From Cantharellus purpuraceus (Eukaryota; Basidiomycota; Agaricomycetes; Cantharellales; Hydnaceae), in contig JALBUN010000006.1 of assembly GCA_025174535.1 (NCBI GenBank), positions 1,240,001-1,304,000 of the forward strand: a DNA stretch of 64,000 nt, given 5' to 3'. The stretch's first letter is position 1, and the number at the start of each line of letters is the position of its first letter. The notes beneath the pieces are model-generated. The model was not told the origin of the DNA and searched no databases. It was given only the letters and a program-made list of their open reading frames with translations. Shown in pieces: positions 46,501 to 58,325 of the stretch. The translations under genes were made by a program, and so were the position numbers.

Positions 46501-47841
46501 CGAGATGCCGTTGAATCCCAGGAGGAAATGACGCAACACGAACAGATCTATATAGGCGCCTCCAGATTAAGAAGCGTCTTATAAGTTCCTGGACAGGTTT
46601 TCTTTAGGAGGGACTAACGGCTAAGCGCTGGGTTGAGAAAAAGGACAGACCTACAAAAGACCGGATGTGCGGTTGGATGTCAACTTCGGCAGAGCAATTA
46701 TGTCATTCAAGCGGTCGCTCACCTGGCTCGAAGAGCTAGCTACCAGGCACCCATTGAAAGACCTATCGCCCTCAAAACGCATGTGCCCTATTTGCAGTGG
46801 GAAGCAGAGGAATGAAATGCTAGGATGCGGCCAGACCGGGGTAAGTCATCTATCAAAGTGGCGCTGTGTGGAAACAGAGATTAGTTGGCTGTTTGGCTGT
46901 TGCCAAAACGTCTGAGACGTGTGACGATCCTTGGTATAAAAGCCACCGTGAGGTTGGCACATGGTGAAACAATCGTCGCAAGGGAGCTTTAGGTGAGCTG
47001 AATAAGTCTCAGCAGGTTTGCTGATCTTGTCGACTCCTGAAGCAAAGCAAACGCCCGTTGGCCGGATATCGTCTAGATATCCAATGCGTCCCGGTTTGAA
47101 TACTGCCAGTTGCGTTGACCTAGTAGTGGTATGCCAGCTGGCGCCGGGCCTCTCGTGGTGCTCTATTTCCAGCTTGAGACTTTGGCTCATTACCAATTCA
47201 CACGGCTCACACATCAGGGGTTAGATCATTCACGTGAGCTGGGTGGACCTTCTTTTGTCACCGGACTGCGAACGGACGTACGGCTTGTGATCATTCCAGC
47301 GTGAGCACACTAATACGTTAACTAGAAAGACCATCACGGACGCCGCTGGCACTGATTCCAGTCAAGAAGTCCCCACAACCCACGATACTGTGTGGTGGAA
47401 GAAGGCTCCTTACGTGAGCCTAGCAGGGCGATGCCTTCCTATTTGATGAATGGCTTTCCGATGGACAACTGGTCGTCGGAAACAGTCCCAAATGCAAACA
47501 GTGGTTCATTCCTGTTGAATTGTGGAAAACGACGGAGCAGTCTTTGCAATGTTTAGCGATTCTAGTAGATAGGTAATCACAATTAGTTGGACTTGAGCCC
47601 TATAGGTAATAGTGTGTAACCTCAGTTTCATCCTCCGCCGGGCGTCTGCCGCGGTCTCTGTCAGAATCCGTCACCAAGGCCTTCTTTCCCTACGTTAACG
47701 TGCCCCTCATTGCCCTCAACAACGGCGCGCAGACGACTCCTGTAACGTGATCAGGTGCCTACTCAAGTGGTGCGTACACAAGGATGCCCTCCCCCCGTCC
47801 TTGACGCTCGGGCATCACTGACCTTCCTTGCCGCTACAGCG
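43518..47841. other. Gene-poor stretch upstream of the PAK kinase
   Basis: About 4.3 kb with no gene I can support. Overlapping frames on both strands at 44112-44619 include one hydrophobic segment (VLTTFSAIAVLLI) but no family match. The frames at 46054-47224 are short and unrelated. It may hold lineage-specific or decayed genes. Confidence 0.4.
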
Positions 47842-50760
47842 ATGGCCTTCCAACTTTCTGCAACATCCCTCACACCTTCACGGCCTGCACCGCAAGCACC
47901 TTCTCGTCGCCCGACACACCCTTTAAGCTCAGGTAGCTCGTCCTCCGGTGCGGCAAACTCCATTAACTCGTCCATATACGCCTCCTCGACTCTGGTGGCC
48001 AGTGGCTACTCTCCTTCATTTTCCTTGACGCCGCCCTCTCCTTCAGCTGGTTCATCATACTCGTCATCCTACTCTGGCATAGGCAGTTCCCCCAATCGTG
48101 GGTCTGCCACACCTTTGGGGTCACAAATCGTGAGAAGTGGCTTTGTTAGCGTCAAAGAGGAGGGATTTGCTAGCCTATTCTGGGGAAGGAAGTGGCTCGT
48201 TTTACGAGAAGAGACACTATCCTTCCAGAAGCACGAGGTACGCCTCCTCATTCGGCTATAACACTTCTCTCACCCACTATCCCAGACCTCCCCACAAACC
48301 AACATTATCTATCTACGTGACATATCCAGTGTGGAACGCACTGATCTTAAGCCATACTGCCTTCTTCTGGAAACGAAGGAGAAACGATTTTACTTGTCAC
48401 TCAAAAGTGACGAGGAATTGTATGGGTGGCAAGACGATATCTACTCCCGTAGTCCCCTCATGGGCGTATCGCACCCCACCAACTTCGTTCACAAGATTCA
48501 CGTAGGCTTTGACCAGAACAGTGGCGCTTTCACGGTGTGTATCTCCACTGTGTCGCCTGCGCCATTAACTTCATATTACGTTAGGGCCTCCCGGAGCAAT
48601 GGACACGACTCCTCACTCAATCTGCGATTACTCGTGAGGACTACGCTCGCGATCCCCAAGCGGTTTTGGAGGTGCTCGAATTCTACACCGACCAACAGCG
48701 CCGGGGGAACGGAGCGGGCGACGATTTTGGTGCCATCCTCCCTAACAACATGCATCCTTCCGGCTCAGCTACACCTGCTGCGGGCCTTCCCTCTACCGCA
48801 CCTACTCCTGCCGCGGCAGGGCGCTACACACCCGACGCATCTTTAGCTCCAGGGGGGACTGCGCGGTTTGCAGGGACAGGCCTCGGCGGACTCACGTCTT
48901 CGAAGTCAAATCCTGCACTCGGTGCTTCGGCACGCATTCCACCCCGACAAGATTCGTCTGATGGACCACGCGAAAATGGGCGCTCCGCGACGCCGCAACC
49001 TCCTATACACCCCGCCACCTCGAGTTCGCCTCTCCAGGCTTCACGCCCCGCCCCTGCGCGTCCACTCGTAGCAAACCGGCCCGCTCCAGCGGCGCCGAAT
49101 GTTACCCCATCATCTGCCGATCTCCGGTCCCGCGCTAAAGCACATGGTCCTGGCGGTGCCACTGAAATCATTCGTCCAGGCGCTGGTGAATCCCGCGATG
49201 CACCATTGCGCAATGATGGCCTGGCAAGTCCTCCGACTGTCTCGGTTAGCGAGCCACCACCTCAGGAACCTGTGCGGCCTACATTGCAGCCTATTAAGTC
49301 ATCACCGGCTCTCACACAGCCATCGGCATCCGTTAAACCCCTTGCGACCAGTAAGAGAACACCACCCCGCTCCCCGTCACCCAATCCGCAGGTTGTTCGG
49401 GATCAGGAGCGCGAGCAACGGGAACGGGAGCGGGAGCGGGAGCGAGAGCGAGAGCGTGAACGAGAGCGTGAACGCGAGAAGGAGCGGCAGAAGGAGCGTG
49501 AACGTGAAAGAGAACGGGAAAGGGAGAAAGAGCGGGAGCGGGAAAAGGCGAAGAAAGATGAAGAGAGCAAGAGTAGTGTCGCTGCTGCAGCAGCTGCGCT
49601 AGAGAAGCCCAAACCCACTCAGGTTGAACGACGGATCAGCACTTTAACTGAGGCTCAGATCATGGACAAACTAAGAAGCGTCGTGAGTGGCGAGGATCCA
49701 AAGACTTTGTATAGCACTATCAAGAAGATCGGACAAGGGTGTGTCGCGGTAGCTTGTGCTATCTGTTTATGATGCTGACGCAGTGTGCAGTGCGTCCGGA
49801 CACGTGTATGTTGCCAAGACCCTTTCGACCGGCAAGAAAGTTGCCATCAAGCAAATGGATTTGTCGCATCAACCCCGCAAGGAACTCATTGTCAATGAGA
49901 TTTTGGTCATGAAAGAATCTCAGCATCCGAACATTGTTAATTTCCTGGAAAGTTACCTTGTCAAGAGTAACGATCTCTGGGTTGTGATGGAATACATGGA
50001 AGGCGGTGCGCTCACGGATGTCATTGAAGCTAATAATCTTGAGGAGGATCAAATTTCAAGCATCTGCTTGGAGGTAAGTTTGTGTATATGATGAGGTGAT
50101 GGTATTGGGGTTGAAATCTCCTGCCAGACTTGCAAAGGCTTGGGTCATTTGCACTCCCAAAGCATCATTCATCGCGATATCAAATCCGACAATGTCCTCC
50201 TCGACGCTCAAGGACGAGTAAAAATCAGTACGTGATGAACCCTTTCCCTTTCTTGAGAATGACCAGTGTTACTCTGCTGTTTACAGCCGATTTTGGGTTC
50301 TGTGCTAAACTGACAGACCAGAAGTCGAAGCGGGCTACTATGGTGGGCACACCATATTGGATGGCTCCCGAGGTTGTCAAACAGAAGGAATATGGTGCCA
50401 AAGTGGATATATGGTCTCTTGGCATCATGGCTATCGAGATGATCGAAAATGAGCCGCCGTATCTGGACGAAGAACCCCTCAAGGCATTATATCTTATTGC
50501 AACGAATGGGACACCTACGCTGAAGAATCCTGAGGCACTTAGCAGGGAACTCAAGAACTTCTTGAGCGTGTGCTTATGCGTTGATGTCAAGAGCAGGGCG
50601 ACTGCTGACGAACTTTTGGATGTACGTATTCTCGCTTGCTGTCTAAGCTCTGCGGGCTGAATGACCCCTTTGATGATTCCAGCATGAATTCTTACGAAAG
50701 GCGTGCGCTTTATCTGGACTTGCACCTCTCCTTCGGTTCAAAACCAAGCAGACATCATGA
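47842..50760 (+). CDS. CLA4: PAK-family Ser/Thr kinase with PH and CRIB domains (CLA4/STE20-type), 864 aa
   Basis: Exons 47842-48237, 48286-48534, 48585-49738, 49791-50073, 50128-50227, 50287-50621 and 50683-50760 total 865 codons. After a Ser/Pro-rich start, a PH domain (residues about 95-190: [40 protein letters not shown]) leads into a CRIB motif ([17 protein letters not shown]), which binds Cdc42/Rac-GTP. A Pro-rich linker and an unusual Arg/Glu repeat (residues about 465-515) precede the kinase: [41 protein letters not shown] and [12 protein letters not shown]. All catalytic residues are present. Family roles are polarity, cytokinesis and, for STE20 members, pheromone signalling. A PH domain points to the Cla4 branch, although the STE20 in the Cryptococcus mating locus also has one. 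Confidence 0.9.
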
Positions 50761-52157
50761 GAGTGTTTCACCTCGTGGCATTCGCTATTCTATCGTCAGC
50801 TGTGTCATCTTTGTCCGACAATGCTCGCCACGAATCTACATGTTTCTTCATATCATGCCTTGTTCTCTTCTGATCGCGATATCCTTGTCCCTCGGTTCGC
50901 TGCGCTTCTCATTAATATCTTCATTTAGCTTTTCCTATCCGCGCGGTTGCTTGGCGTAGTCACACGCTCCCTTGTTCATACTTACATATCACTCTACGTC
51001 GACAGTGTTTCGATATCATTGCACACCACCGGATTTGTCGCATGGTTTGGGGTCCTTACCCGCATGACCGTGTGTGCACCTAGTGGACCTTCCAGGTTGT
51101 GTTAACATGCTTAGTTTAGACTTGGTGCTTCTTGGACTGTGCAATTATTTCTCTATGTTGTATATATACAGCGACTAATGAAAAGTCGATCTCATCTACT
51201 GAATATCGAGCCAGTGATGCAAATCCGTGGGACCTAGTAGGTTTTGCGGTACGTTTGTACTCTGGGACCTCTGGACCGTTCGTCCCATGACCAATAACTA
51301 TCAAAGGACAAAGGACAATAAAAGGAATTTTTTTAGAAGAAGTGTGCAGTGCCAAGCGAGTGTAATATGTCAGCTTCTCATGGGTGTTGACACGCACAAA
51401 GGGCATTGCAGATGATTGGCCTCAAAAGAGAAACACGCCTTTGATGGGGCACATCATATACAGGCTGCAGGTCATATCAATGTTTATCACCCCTATGTAT
51501 AGGCTAGTGTGACTTGCAGAAAGTCGAAGTGATCTGATGCTTGCAGTGATGGTTCGCAGTGTTCACAAAGGCGTTGAGGACATAGCTCGATCGAGCGCTT
51601 TGTTACACAAAGGGCATCGCCGTTGCTAAATGCAGTTTGACTCTGGTGACCGTATCGTTATGATCTTGAGGCTGATATTCGAAGCGTTCACCATGCACAG
51701 AATATTGTTTGTGGCGAGCAGCGAAAAACCCTTGCTGTCGAATCACCCCATGTGTTTTCCGATTTGCATGGTCTCCATGCACGAGATGGCATCTTGTTTA
51801 TCATCTGTTGGACTTTAAAGAAAGTCTGCCTGGGTTCATCGTACATATCTTTGTCGGCCTCCGTAGCAGAAAGACGGATAAGAGTGGAATTTGATGTCCT
51901 TCGTTCATCCCAAGAACTTGGAGTAGTTGTCGGAGTTATCATCCAGACGGATGTATATACATGTATTTTCTGCCAGGAGCTCAACACAGTAACTCGGCGG
52001 GAAGTTCGACCATATACATAAAATCCCTCCATTGTGTGCGGAGATACACTTGTCAAGGTGAAGAGCAGCGTCACATGTGCCACATTCTCGTCACTGTGGA
52101 GTATCAAGGCCATCGTAGTTATAGCCGTAGCTGAACTGGACGTGACCACTGTCATCG
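50761..52157. other. Intergenic, convergent 3' ends of the PAK kinase and prefoldin genes
   Basis: Frames at 51116-51406 (-) and 51688-52224 (-) are open but show no family features, and the second overlaps the last prefoldin exon in another frame. Nothing else was recognised. Confidence 0.45.
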
Positions 52158-53084
52158 TTAGTTGTCCTGTTGGCCCTCCAATTCCCCTCTTTGCCGTCGC
52201 TCTCTTCGTCGTTTCACATCCCAATTGTATACACGTGCGGTATTGACTTCCATCACGGTTATTTGTTCACGGAGGAACTCCAGGTCCTTGATTGTATTAA
52301 ATGAGCAAGTAACAAGGAATCAGGCATGACGAACAGTGCCCACCTGGATGGAATTCTCTCGATTCCGCTCCGCAGCGACAAGTTTTGATGAAAGAAGCTC
52401 TATGGCCTCTGGGAGTGCATAAGATAGCATCACGTTTGCCTATGTTAGGGTAGCTGTTAAGTATGCTTGAAAATCAATTGAAACGGCAGCTGACAACGCA
52501 CTCCTAGCCATAGATACACAACATCAGTGTCATCAAGCTCTGCTTCCGCATAAAGTGTATCATTGAGCTCAAATGTTGTCGTTAGTGGCTTCCCCGATGC
52601 TGAGTCGCCTTCCGATTCCTCATCTATATCATCCTCGTCCCCCTCACTGGCTTTTGATTTGCCTTCCTGAAGAGTGCGCTTAAAAAAATGTGTACCACTG
52701 GAGTAAAAGTATGCAACATACTCTTCGCTCCTTGAGGAAGCGCACCATTTCGAGTGTCTTTTTAATATCGGGGATCTTTTCATCCAGTGCCTTTCGTCGT
52801 TGAGAGAGGTTGAGTTCCATGTAGCGGTATTTCCTGTGGACGAGAAATGATGGATATTTAGTGACTATGCGATAGGTGGTGCTACTGCCAGAGACGTACG
52901 CAATGGCTTCTTGGAACTGTTTCAAAGTGCTCTCTACTTCCGCGTCTGGTCCGCCAATATGCCCTTCGACATCGGACTTGAGCCCAGATCAACGTTAATT
53001 TTCACATTTAGTAGGAGGAGTACTTACAACAAAAGGTGCATGGGGAATCCCTCGTGGGTTCGTGTCGATTGCCCGTTCAGACAT
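52158..53084 (-). CDS. PAC10: Prefoldin subunit 3 (Pac10/VBP1)
   Basis: Joined minus-strand exons read [96 protein letters not shown] and [20 protein letters not shown]. They end with [32 protein letters not shown] and a stop at 52158. The two long coiled coils joined by a beta hairpin define an alpha-type prefoldin subunit. The hexamer hands nascent actin and tubulin to the CCT chaperonin in the cytosol. An acidic insert ([15 protein letters not shown]) sits before the hairpin. It is divergent from MRD1, with 186 bp between starts. Confidence 0.9.
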
Positions 53085-53270
53085 TACAGAAGTTGGGGCG
53101 CTTAGGAAGCTTATATAAGTTTGCTTCCGCTCAAAACTTTTATGTTTTAGACTTCTCCCACTCCAACCAGAAGAAAAACGAACCACATCAAGCCCACACT
53201 ACAACTGTGGAAGCTTCACACTGGTTAGGAAATTTTGGCACATTACTACCTTTGCTCCGGGATTGTTACA

Positions 53271-56200
53271 ATGAGTCGCCTCTTGATTAAGAACATTCCG
53301 GTAGATGCAACTCCAGACACCCTACGCACCCATCTATCTTCAACAAAGCATGGTGCATCTACTATAACAGATGTTCGCATAGCACGCAAGCCTGATGGAA
53401 CATCCCGTCGTTTTGCCTTCGTCGGGTTCAAGACTGATGACCAGGCGCATGCCGTCAAAGAATGGTTCCATAATACATTTTGGGGAACACAAAGGATTGT
53501 TGTCGAGGTAGTCCAGGTAAGCTCCCTAGACTATCATTCAATGCGGTCAGTATATGACATTTAGGCAGGGTGTCAAAGACGCACCTGTACCGAGACCTAA
53601 CAAGCGACCCCGTCTCACTGGTCCCGAGCGTGGTCCTATGTTGCCTGCAACGTCAGCTTCCAAACTTTCGCCAAATAAGTCGGACGCGAAAGCGCCTTCA
53701 AGAGAGGATGACGCGTTAGCCGTCGAGTTTGTTAACATCATGAACCCGCGGCGCAAAACTGGCCCGGCGTGGGCTGATGGTGAGTTGTCAAGGCCGACGG
53801 TTCGACAAGCGGTACAAGAGAAATCTTCTGGTGTGTCGACAACACCACAAGGCGTTGAAAAGCAAGATATCCTTGCTCGCAACGAGATGTCCGATCTGGA
53901 GTGGATGAAATCCCGCATGGGAGACATCCACGAAGGCAAAGATTTTGAGCAGTCGGACGAAGGAGGCAATCAAGAGGACATCCAAGTGGTAGATGACCAC
54001 ACCAAGGTTAATTGTCCGGTTCTTTTCATGCTTCATCACATGCTTAAGCGTGCATTTGTCATTAACAGCCGGTAGAGGTTTCATCTAGTCCTACAGATCC
54101 ACAGGAATTAGCCCGGCAAATGATTCTCTCCACTGCTCGCCTTTTTGTGCGTAATTTGACGTTTTCCTGTACGAGCCAAGAGCTGCAAGAGCTCTTTGGT
54201 CGGTTTGGACAACTTGAGCAGGTGGGTAATGAACGCTCTCACTTTTGAAGTTTACTTCTGTACCCCGCCATGATTACAAAACCATAGGGACATCATACTC
54301 TCTCAGAGATGTGGTGATTATTTTTTGGAATAGATAGTTTCTGAGCGTCTATAAACTTTTCGTTTCTACTGATTGTTCATGAACTGTTGCTGATCAATGA
54401 TCTATTGATTCATAGGTGATTATCGGTTTTTACTTCGGCGAGTCGTAGACTCGTATGTATGATGTACAACACATAGGGACATCAGACCTGACCTCAGAAT
54501 TTGGGGTCCGGCATGTTGATCCTTGGGAACCTTGATAGTAGAAACTATCTGATCTCCTCTTACATCCGCATCATCACACACTGTCTAACAATTTTCATCA
54601 TAGGTTCACATCCCTGTCACGCCTGAGCATACATCGAAAGGACTTGCTTTTGTCTCGTATATCCAGCCAGCAGACGCTGTCGCAGCATGGGAAGCTCTTG
54701 ATGGTACAACATTCCAAGGACGACTGCTTCACATCCTGGCGGGGGTAGGGCGTCGTGAGCATGTCACCTCAGGTCAGGGCCTGTGCTTTATCTAAGGCTT
54801 GGCTTGCCGTTATTAATTACAAGTCACTTGGTAGATGGTCAGAGAAAAAGCCTCAAGGAAGAGAGGGGAGAGAAGCGAAAACGGGAAGCTGGTAAAGATT
54901 TTAACTGGGGAATGTTGTATATGAATGTAAGCGTCTCTTTTGACATTCATATATATATGTTTGTTAATGCCCCATAAAGAGTGATGCGGTAGTTTCTTCG
55001 ATTGCGGATAGAATGAATATCCCGAAAGCGGACATCCTCGGTGCCACTGAATCAGAGGAAGGCCCGACGTCACACAATCCTGCTGTGAAATTAGCACTGG
55101 CGGAGACGCATATCATCCAAGAAACCAAGCGTTACTTCGAAGATGTGTGTATCATCTCCTTGTCTATTCGTTGTTGCGCTAAACTTAAGCAGCAAGGTGT
55201 GGTTTTGGAGAGATTATCCACACGATCCGCTCCAAAATCGCGAACGACAATCCTTGTTAAGAATATACCTTATGGCACGACATCCAATGCACTACGGAGC
55301 TTATTCGAACTGCACGGCGAAGTCGCCCGGCTGCTTCTGCCACCTTCAGGCACTTTAGCTGTTGTGGAATACACGCAGGCAGAAGAGGCTACGCATGCTT
55401 TCCGTGCGGTTGCATACCGACGGCTTGGAAACTCCATTATTTATCTTGAGTGGGCGCCCGATGGCATGCTTGTGGAAGGTTCTGGACGCGGACATAATCC
55501 CTCCGAGGTCAAGCCAGTTACGATTCGCGAGCAGGAAGAGGGTGCTGGAGAAGAATCACATTCCATTCGCTCGGGATCTACACTCTTCGTTAAGAACCTT
55601 TCATTCATGACGACATCCGATCGCTTGGCCGGAGTTTTCCGCAGTATGCCGTCTTTCACTTTTGCCCGCGTTCAAATGAAGCCCGCTCCGCCAAATCATA
55701 AAGCGAGATCGCAGCCAGAGCTGGAGAAGCTGAGCATGGGGTATGGCTTTGTTGGGTTCGCCGACGTCGATGCAGCAAGGAAGGCGTTGAAGAGTATGCA
55801 GGGTTTCGTACTGGATGGGCATAAACTCCACGTTACTTTCGCTGGACGCGGTGCAGATGAAGAAGAGAAGAGAGACGCAGGATTGGTGAAGGCAAAGACG
55901 GCTAAGATGATAGTGAAAAATATACCCTTTGAGGCCACCAAGAAGGATGTCCGGGACTTATTCGGGTACGTCTTTATAACTCTTGCTTTTTGGCGGTCCT
56001 CACGTAATTCACTGCACAGCGTTTACGGAACGCTTAAATCCGTACGTCTTCCAAAAAAGTTCGATGCTCGAACCCGTGGCTTTGCATTCCTCGAGTTTGT
56101 GTCGCGACATGAAGCAGAGAACGCATTTGCAGCCCTTCGGCATACTCATTTGCTTGGACGTCATCTTGTGCTTGATTGGGCTGCAGAAGGCGAGCAAGAT

Positions 56201-56332
56201 GTGGATGCGCTCCGACGCAAGGTCGGTGCTGGATTTGGGGCGGGTGGTGAATTACCGGGGAGGAAAAGGAAGTTGGAGATCAGTCTGGATGGAGGAGCTG
56301 AGGATGAAGCGCCAGCTGTCCAAATAAGGTAG
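53271..56332 (+). CDS. MRD1: Multi-RRM pre-rRNA processing factor Mrd1 (RBM19)
   Basis: Five RRMs in order: MSRLLIKNIPVDATPDTL (with RRFAFVGFKT), ARLFVRNLTFSCTSQELQEL (with GLAFVSY), TTILVKNIPYGTTSNALRSL (with LAVVEY), TLFVKNLSFMTTSDRLAGVF (with YGFVGFAD) and KMIVKNIPFEATKKDVRDLF (with RGFAFLEF). Between RRM2 and RRM3, ADRMNIPKADIL and KLALAETHIIQETKRYFED are conserved linker segments of Mrd1. Mrd1 acts in the nucleolus, in the SSU processome, compacting pre-18S rRNA. The protein ends APAVQIR at 56332. Most introns are about 50 nt, but the one within RRM2 (about 54222-54603) is near 380 nt and carries repeats. Confidence 0.92.
54222..54603 (+). repeat. Oversized MRD1 intron with direct and inverted repeats
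   Basis: The intron runs from GTGGGTAATG to CATCATAG, far longer than its neighbours. It holds a 13-bp direct repeat, CATAGGGACATCA (54283-54295 and 54472-54484), and an 11-bp inverted repeat, AGATAGTTTCT (54332-54342) with AGAAACTATCT (54540-54550). A small inserted element is possible. Confidence 0.5.
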
Positions 56333-58325
56333 ACCTAGCGTGCCAGTCTCGACTTCTGAGTGTGCGCTACACCTGACGCCTGAGCCAAAGGCTAAGGTTC
56401 CGTCAAGACTCAGTTTTGCCAGGGGTTTATCCCGTGACTGAAAAAAAACTCTTATTTCCGACTGCTGTGAGCGTTGCTATCAGCTGTTATTCACGCGCAT
56501 TGAATGCGAGCAGATTATTGGAACTATGTTTTCCGGATATATCATTGTTGGTCAGGCCCAAGTGTCAAATGCCTATCCAACCAACATTGCCAGGTGTTTG
56601 TAAGAGGCCGGTACTGTCAAAGAAACAAGAATCCTCGCGATTTGTGTTACGAGATATACCGATGATGGATTCGCAATGCTTGTTCAGGTTGCGTTCTGGA
56701 CATCCCCGTATATTATTATTACCTCTGCCGTGTTTTCATAGCGCCTAGCCTGGCAAGCCAACAGCGGAAATGTGGGCCGGCCTACGGAAATCAGGAGGTG
56801 GATGGGTGGATTGACATGCAATATGACGTTATGAGACTTATTTCTTTGAGATTGGTGGAGTTCGGATTGTCGGAAATGCAAGCTGAAAAGTGTACATCCA
56901 TCTCAAATTGGACATGTCAAGGACTGGTACTACCCTGCAACCCACACGATATCGAAAGGTGATAATATGTAAAGCGTCCTGTGCTTCAAATGATTTATGG
57001 TGCAACCACAAATACTGCGATCAGACACATTACGTCTACTTTCAGAGAATTACTATACTTGATTGTAAAGGACTATAATGAAGGCTCAGTTTGAAGCCGC
57101 TTATCTGACTGAACCTTACCAAGATCATTGACGGCCACCGGACAAGGTTCAGACAGATTTGACAAGCATCATGATAGATGGCTTGCCATAATCAGTTTAG
57201 ATCGTGCAATGCATTCTTCCTGTCCGTTGGGGAGGCTGCGCATGTCTAGATTTTAAAGGAGATCTGCAAAGGACTCAGTACCAGTCGCATCGCTGATCAG
57301 CTTGATGAAGGCGAGGCTAAGGGAAGGTGCCATGAAGGCTTGATGAAGGCAGAGGCACAGATAGAGTAACAGATAGCACAACATTTTTCAGCAGAGCCAT
57401 CCAGTGAGTGTATGTCGATAACAACGGTTCTGAGTTAGTATGCAAGCGCCTACTTCACCTTGGCGGACAACTGTAATGTTTCCTTGAGCTCACACTTCAA
57501 TGTGACGAACCAGACACGACAGATATGGCAACATCAGGTCGGCATTGTTTTCTTTTGACCAATGGGCAGAGTGGGTAACCATCGATCGCGCACGCAGTAT
57601 TGCACCAACCATCGTTACACGGCCTTGTGTCGGCCTGTGTCCTTAAGTTAGGAAAGAAAGATAATGGAATAGCGGTTCATGAAAAGCCCCGGATCTTGCA
57701 TATCCCGACTCGTGCGTGAGCCTGAGATAGGGAGAACAGCTCACGCCTCACCTGGTCCTGATTATCCTGATGAGCATTGCAGCGTAAGGGGTTTCACTCC
57801 CAAGATGGAAACGGCCCAAACCATCTGCCTACAACACGTGGACCATCCCGAGCGAAGGACCTTGTCAACCGTGACTGTGGGTGAATAGAAGACCTGTCTC
57901 CATAGAGAACCGCGGGGGGTTGTGTGGAGTACCATGGGGCTGTGTCGGTAGTAAGCTGCCCGAGGCGTGTTGCCTGAGGGACAAATAGGGACAGGCGTCG
58001 TAGCAAACAGCAGAGACTTGGCTTCGCTGGTAATCAAGCATGACGACGATCACAATGATGGCAGGTGAAGGATGCCAAAAGTTCAAATACAAAGTTGCAA
58101 GGTTGAAACAACCGTGCTATCTCATCAGTTATGACTGACTGGAGCGATGTCGATGATTGACGACTATCTGACACGGCGGTGCAAGTAGTGCTACGAGATT
58201 TGCATTGGTAGCGCCTGCTGGATTCAGGAGTCGGAGATTACATAAACCAAGCATCCCCCTCCTTCCCCCCCCCCCCTCAACGACTTGGGTGACCAAGCTC
58301 ATACGACTCTCTTAATTTTCAAATA
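56333..58325. other. Intergenic region between MRD1 and STE12
   Basis: About 2 kb. Frames such as 56416-56748 (+) have no family features. An 11-base or longer C-run lies near 58266-58277, just upstream of the STE12 start, within a pyrimidine-rich leader. Confidence 0.45.

Noticed and set aside
46846..47214. 122-codon minus-strand frame as a retroelement fragment
   Set aside because: No reverse transcriptase, integrase or protease motif could be found.
49403..49618. Minus-strand Ser/Arg repeat frame
   Set aside because: It is the antisense of the Arg/Glu repeat in the PAK kinase gene.
51688..52224. 178-codon minus-strand frame
   Set aside because: It overlaps the last prefoldin exon in another frame, is Thr/Ser-rich without family features, and no splice supports it.
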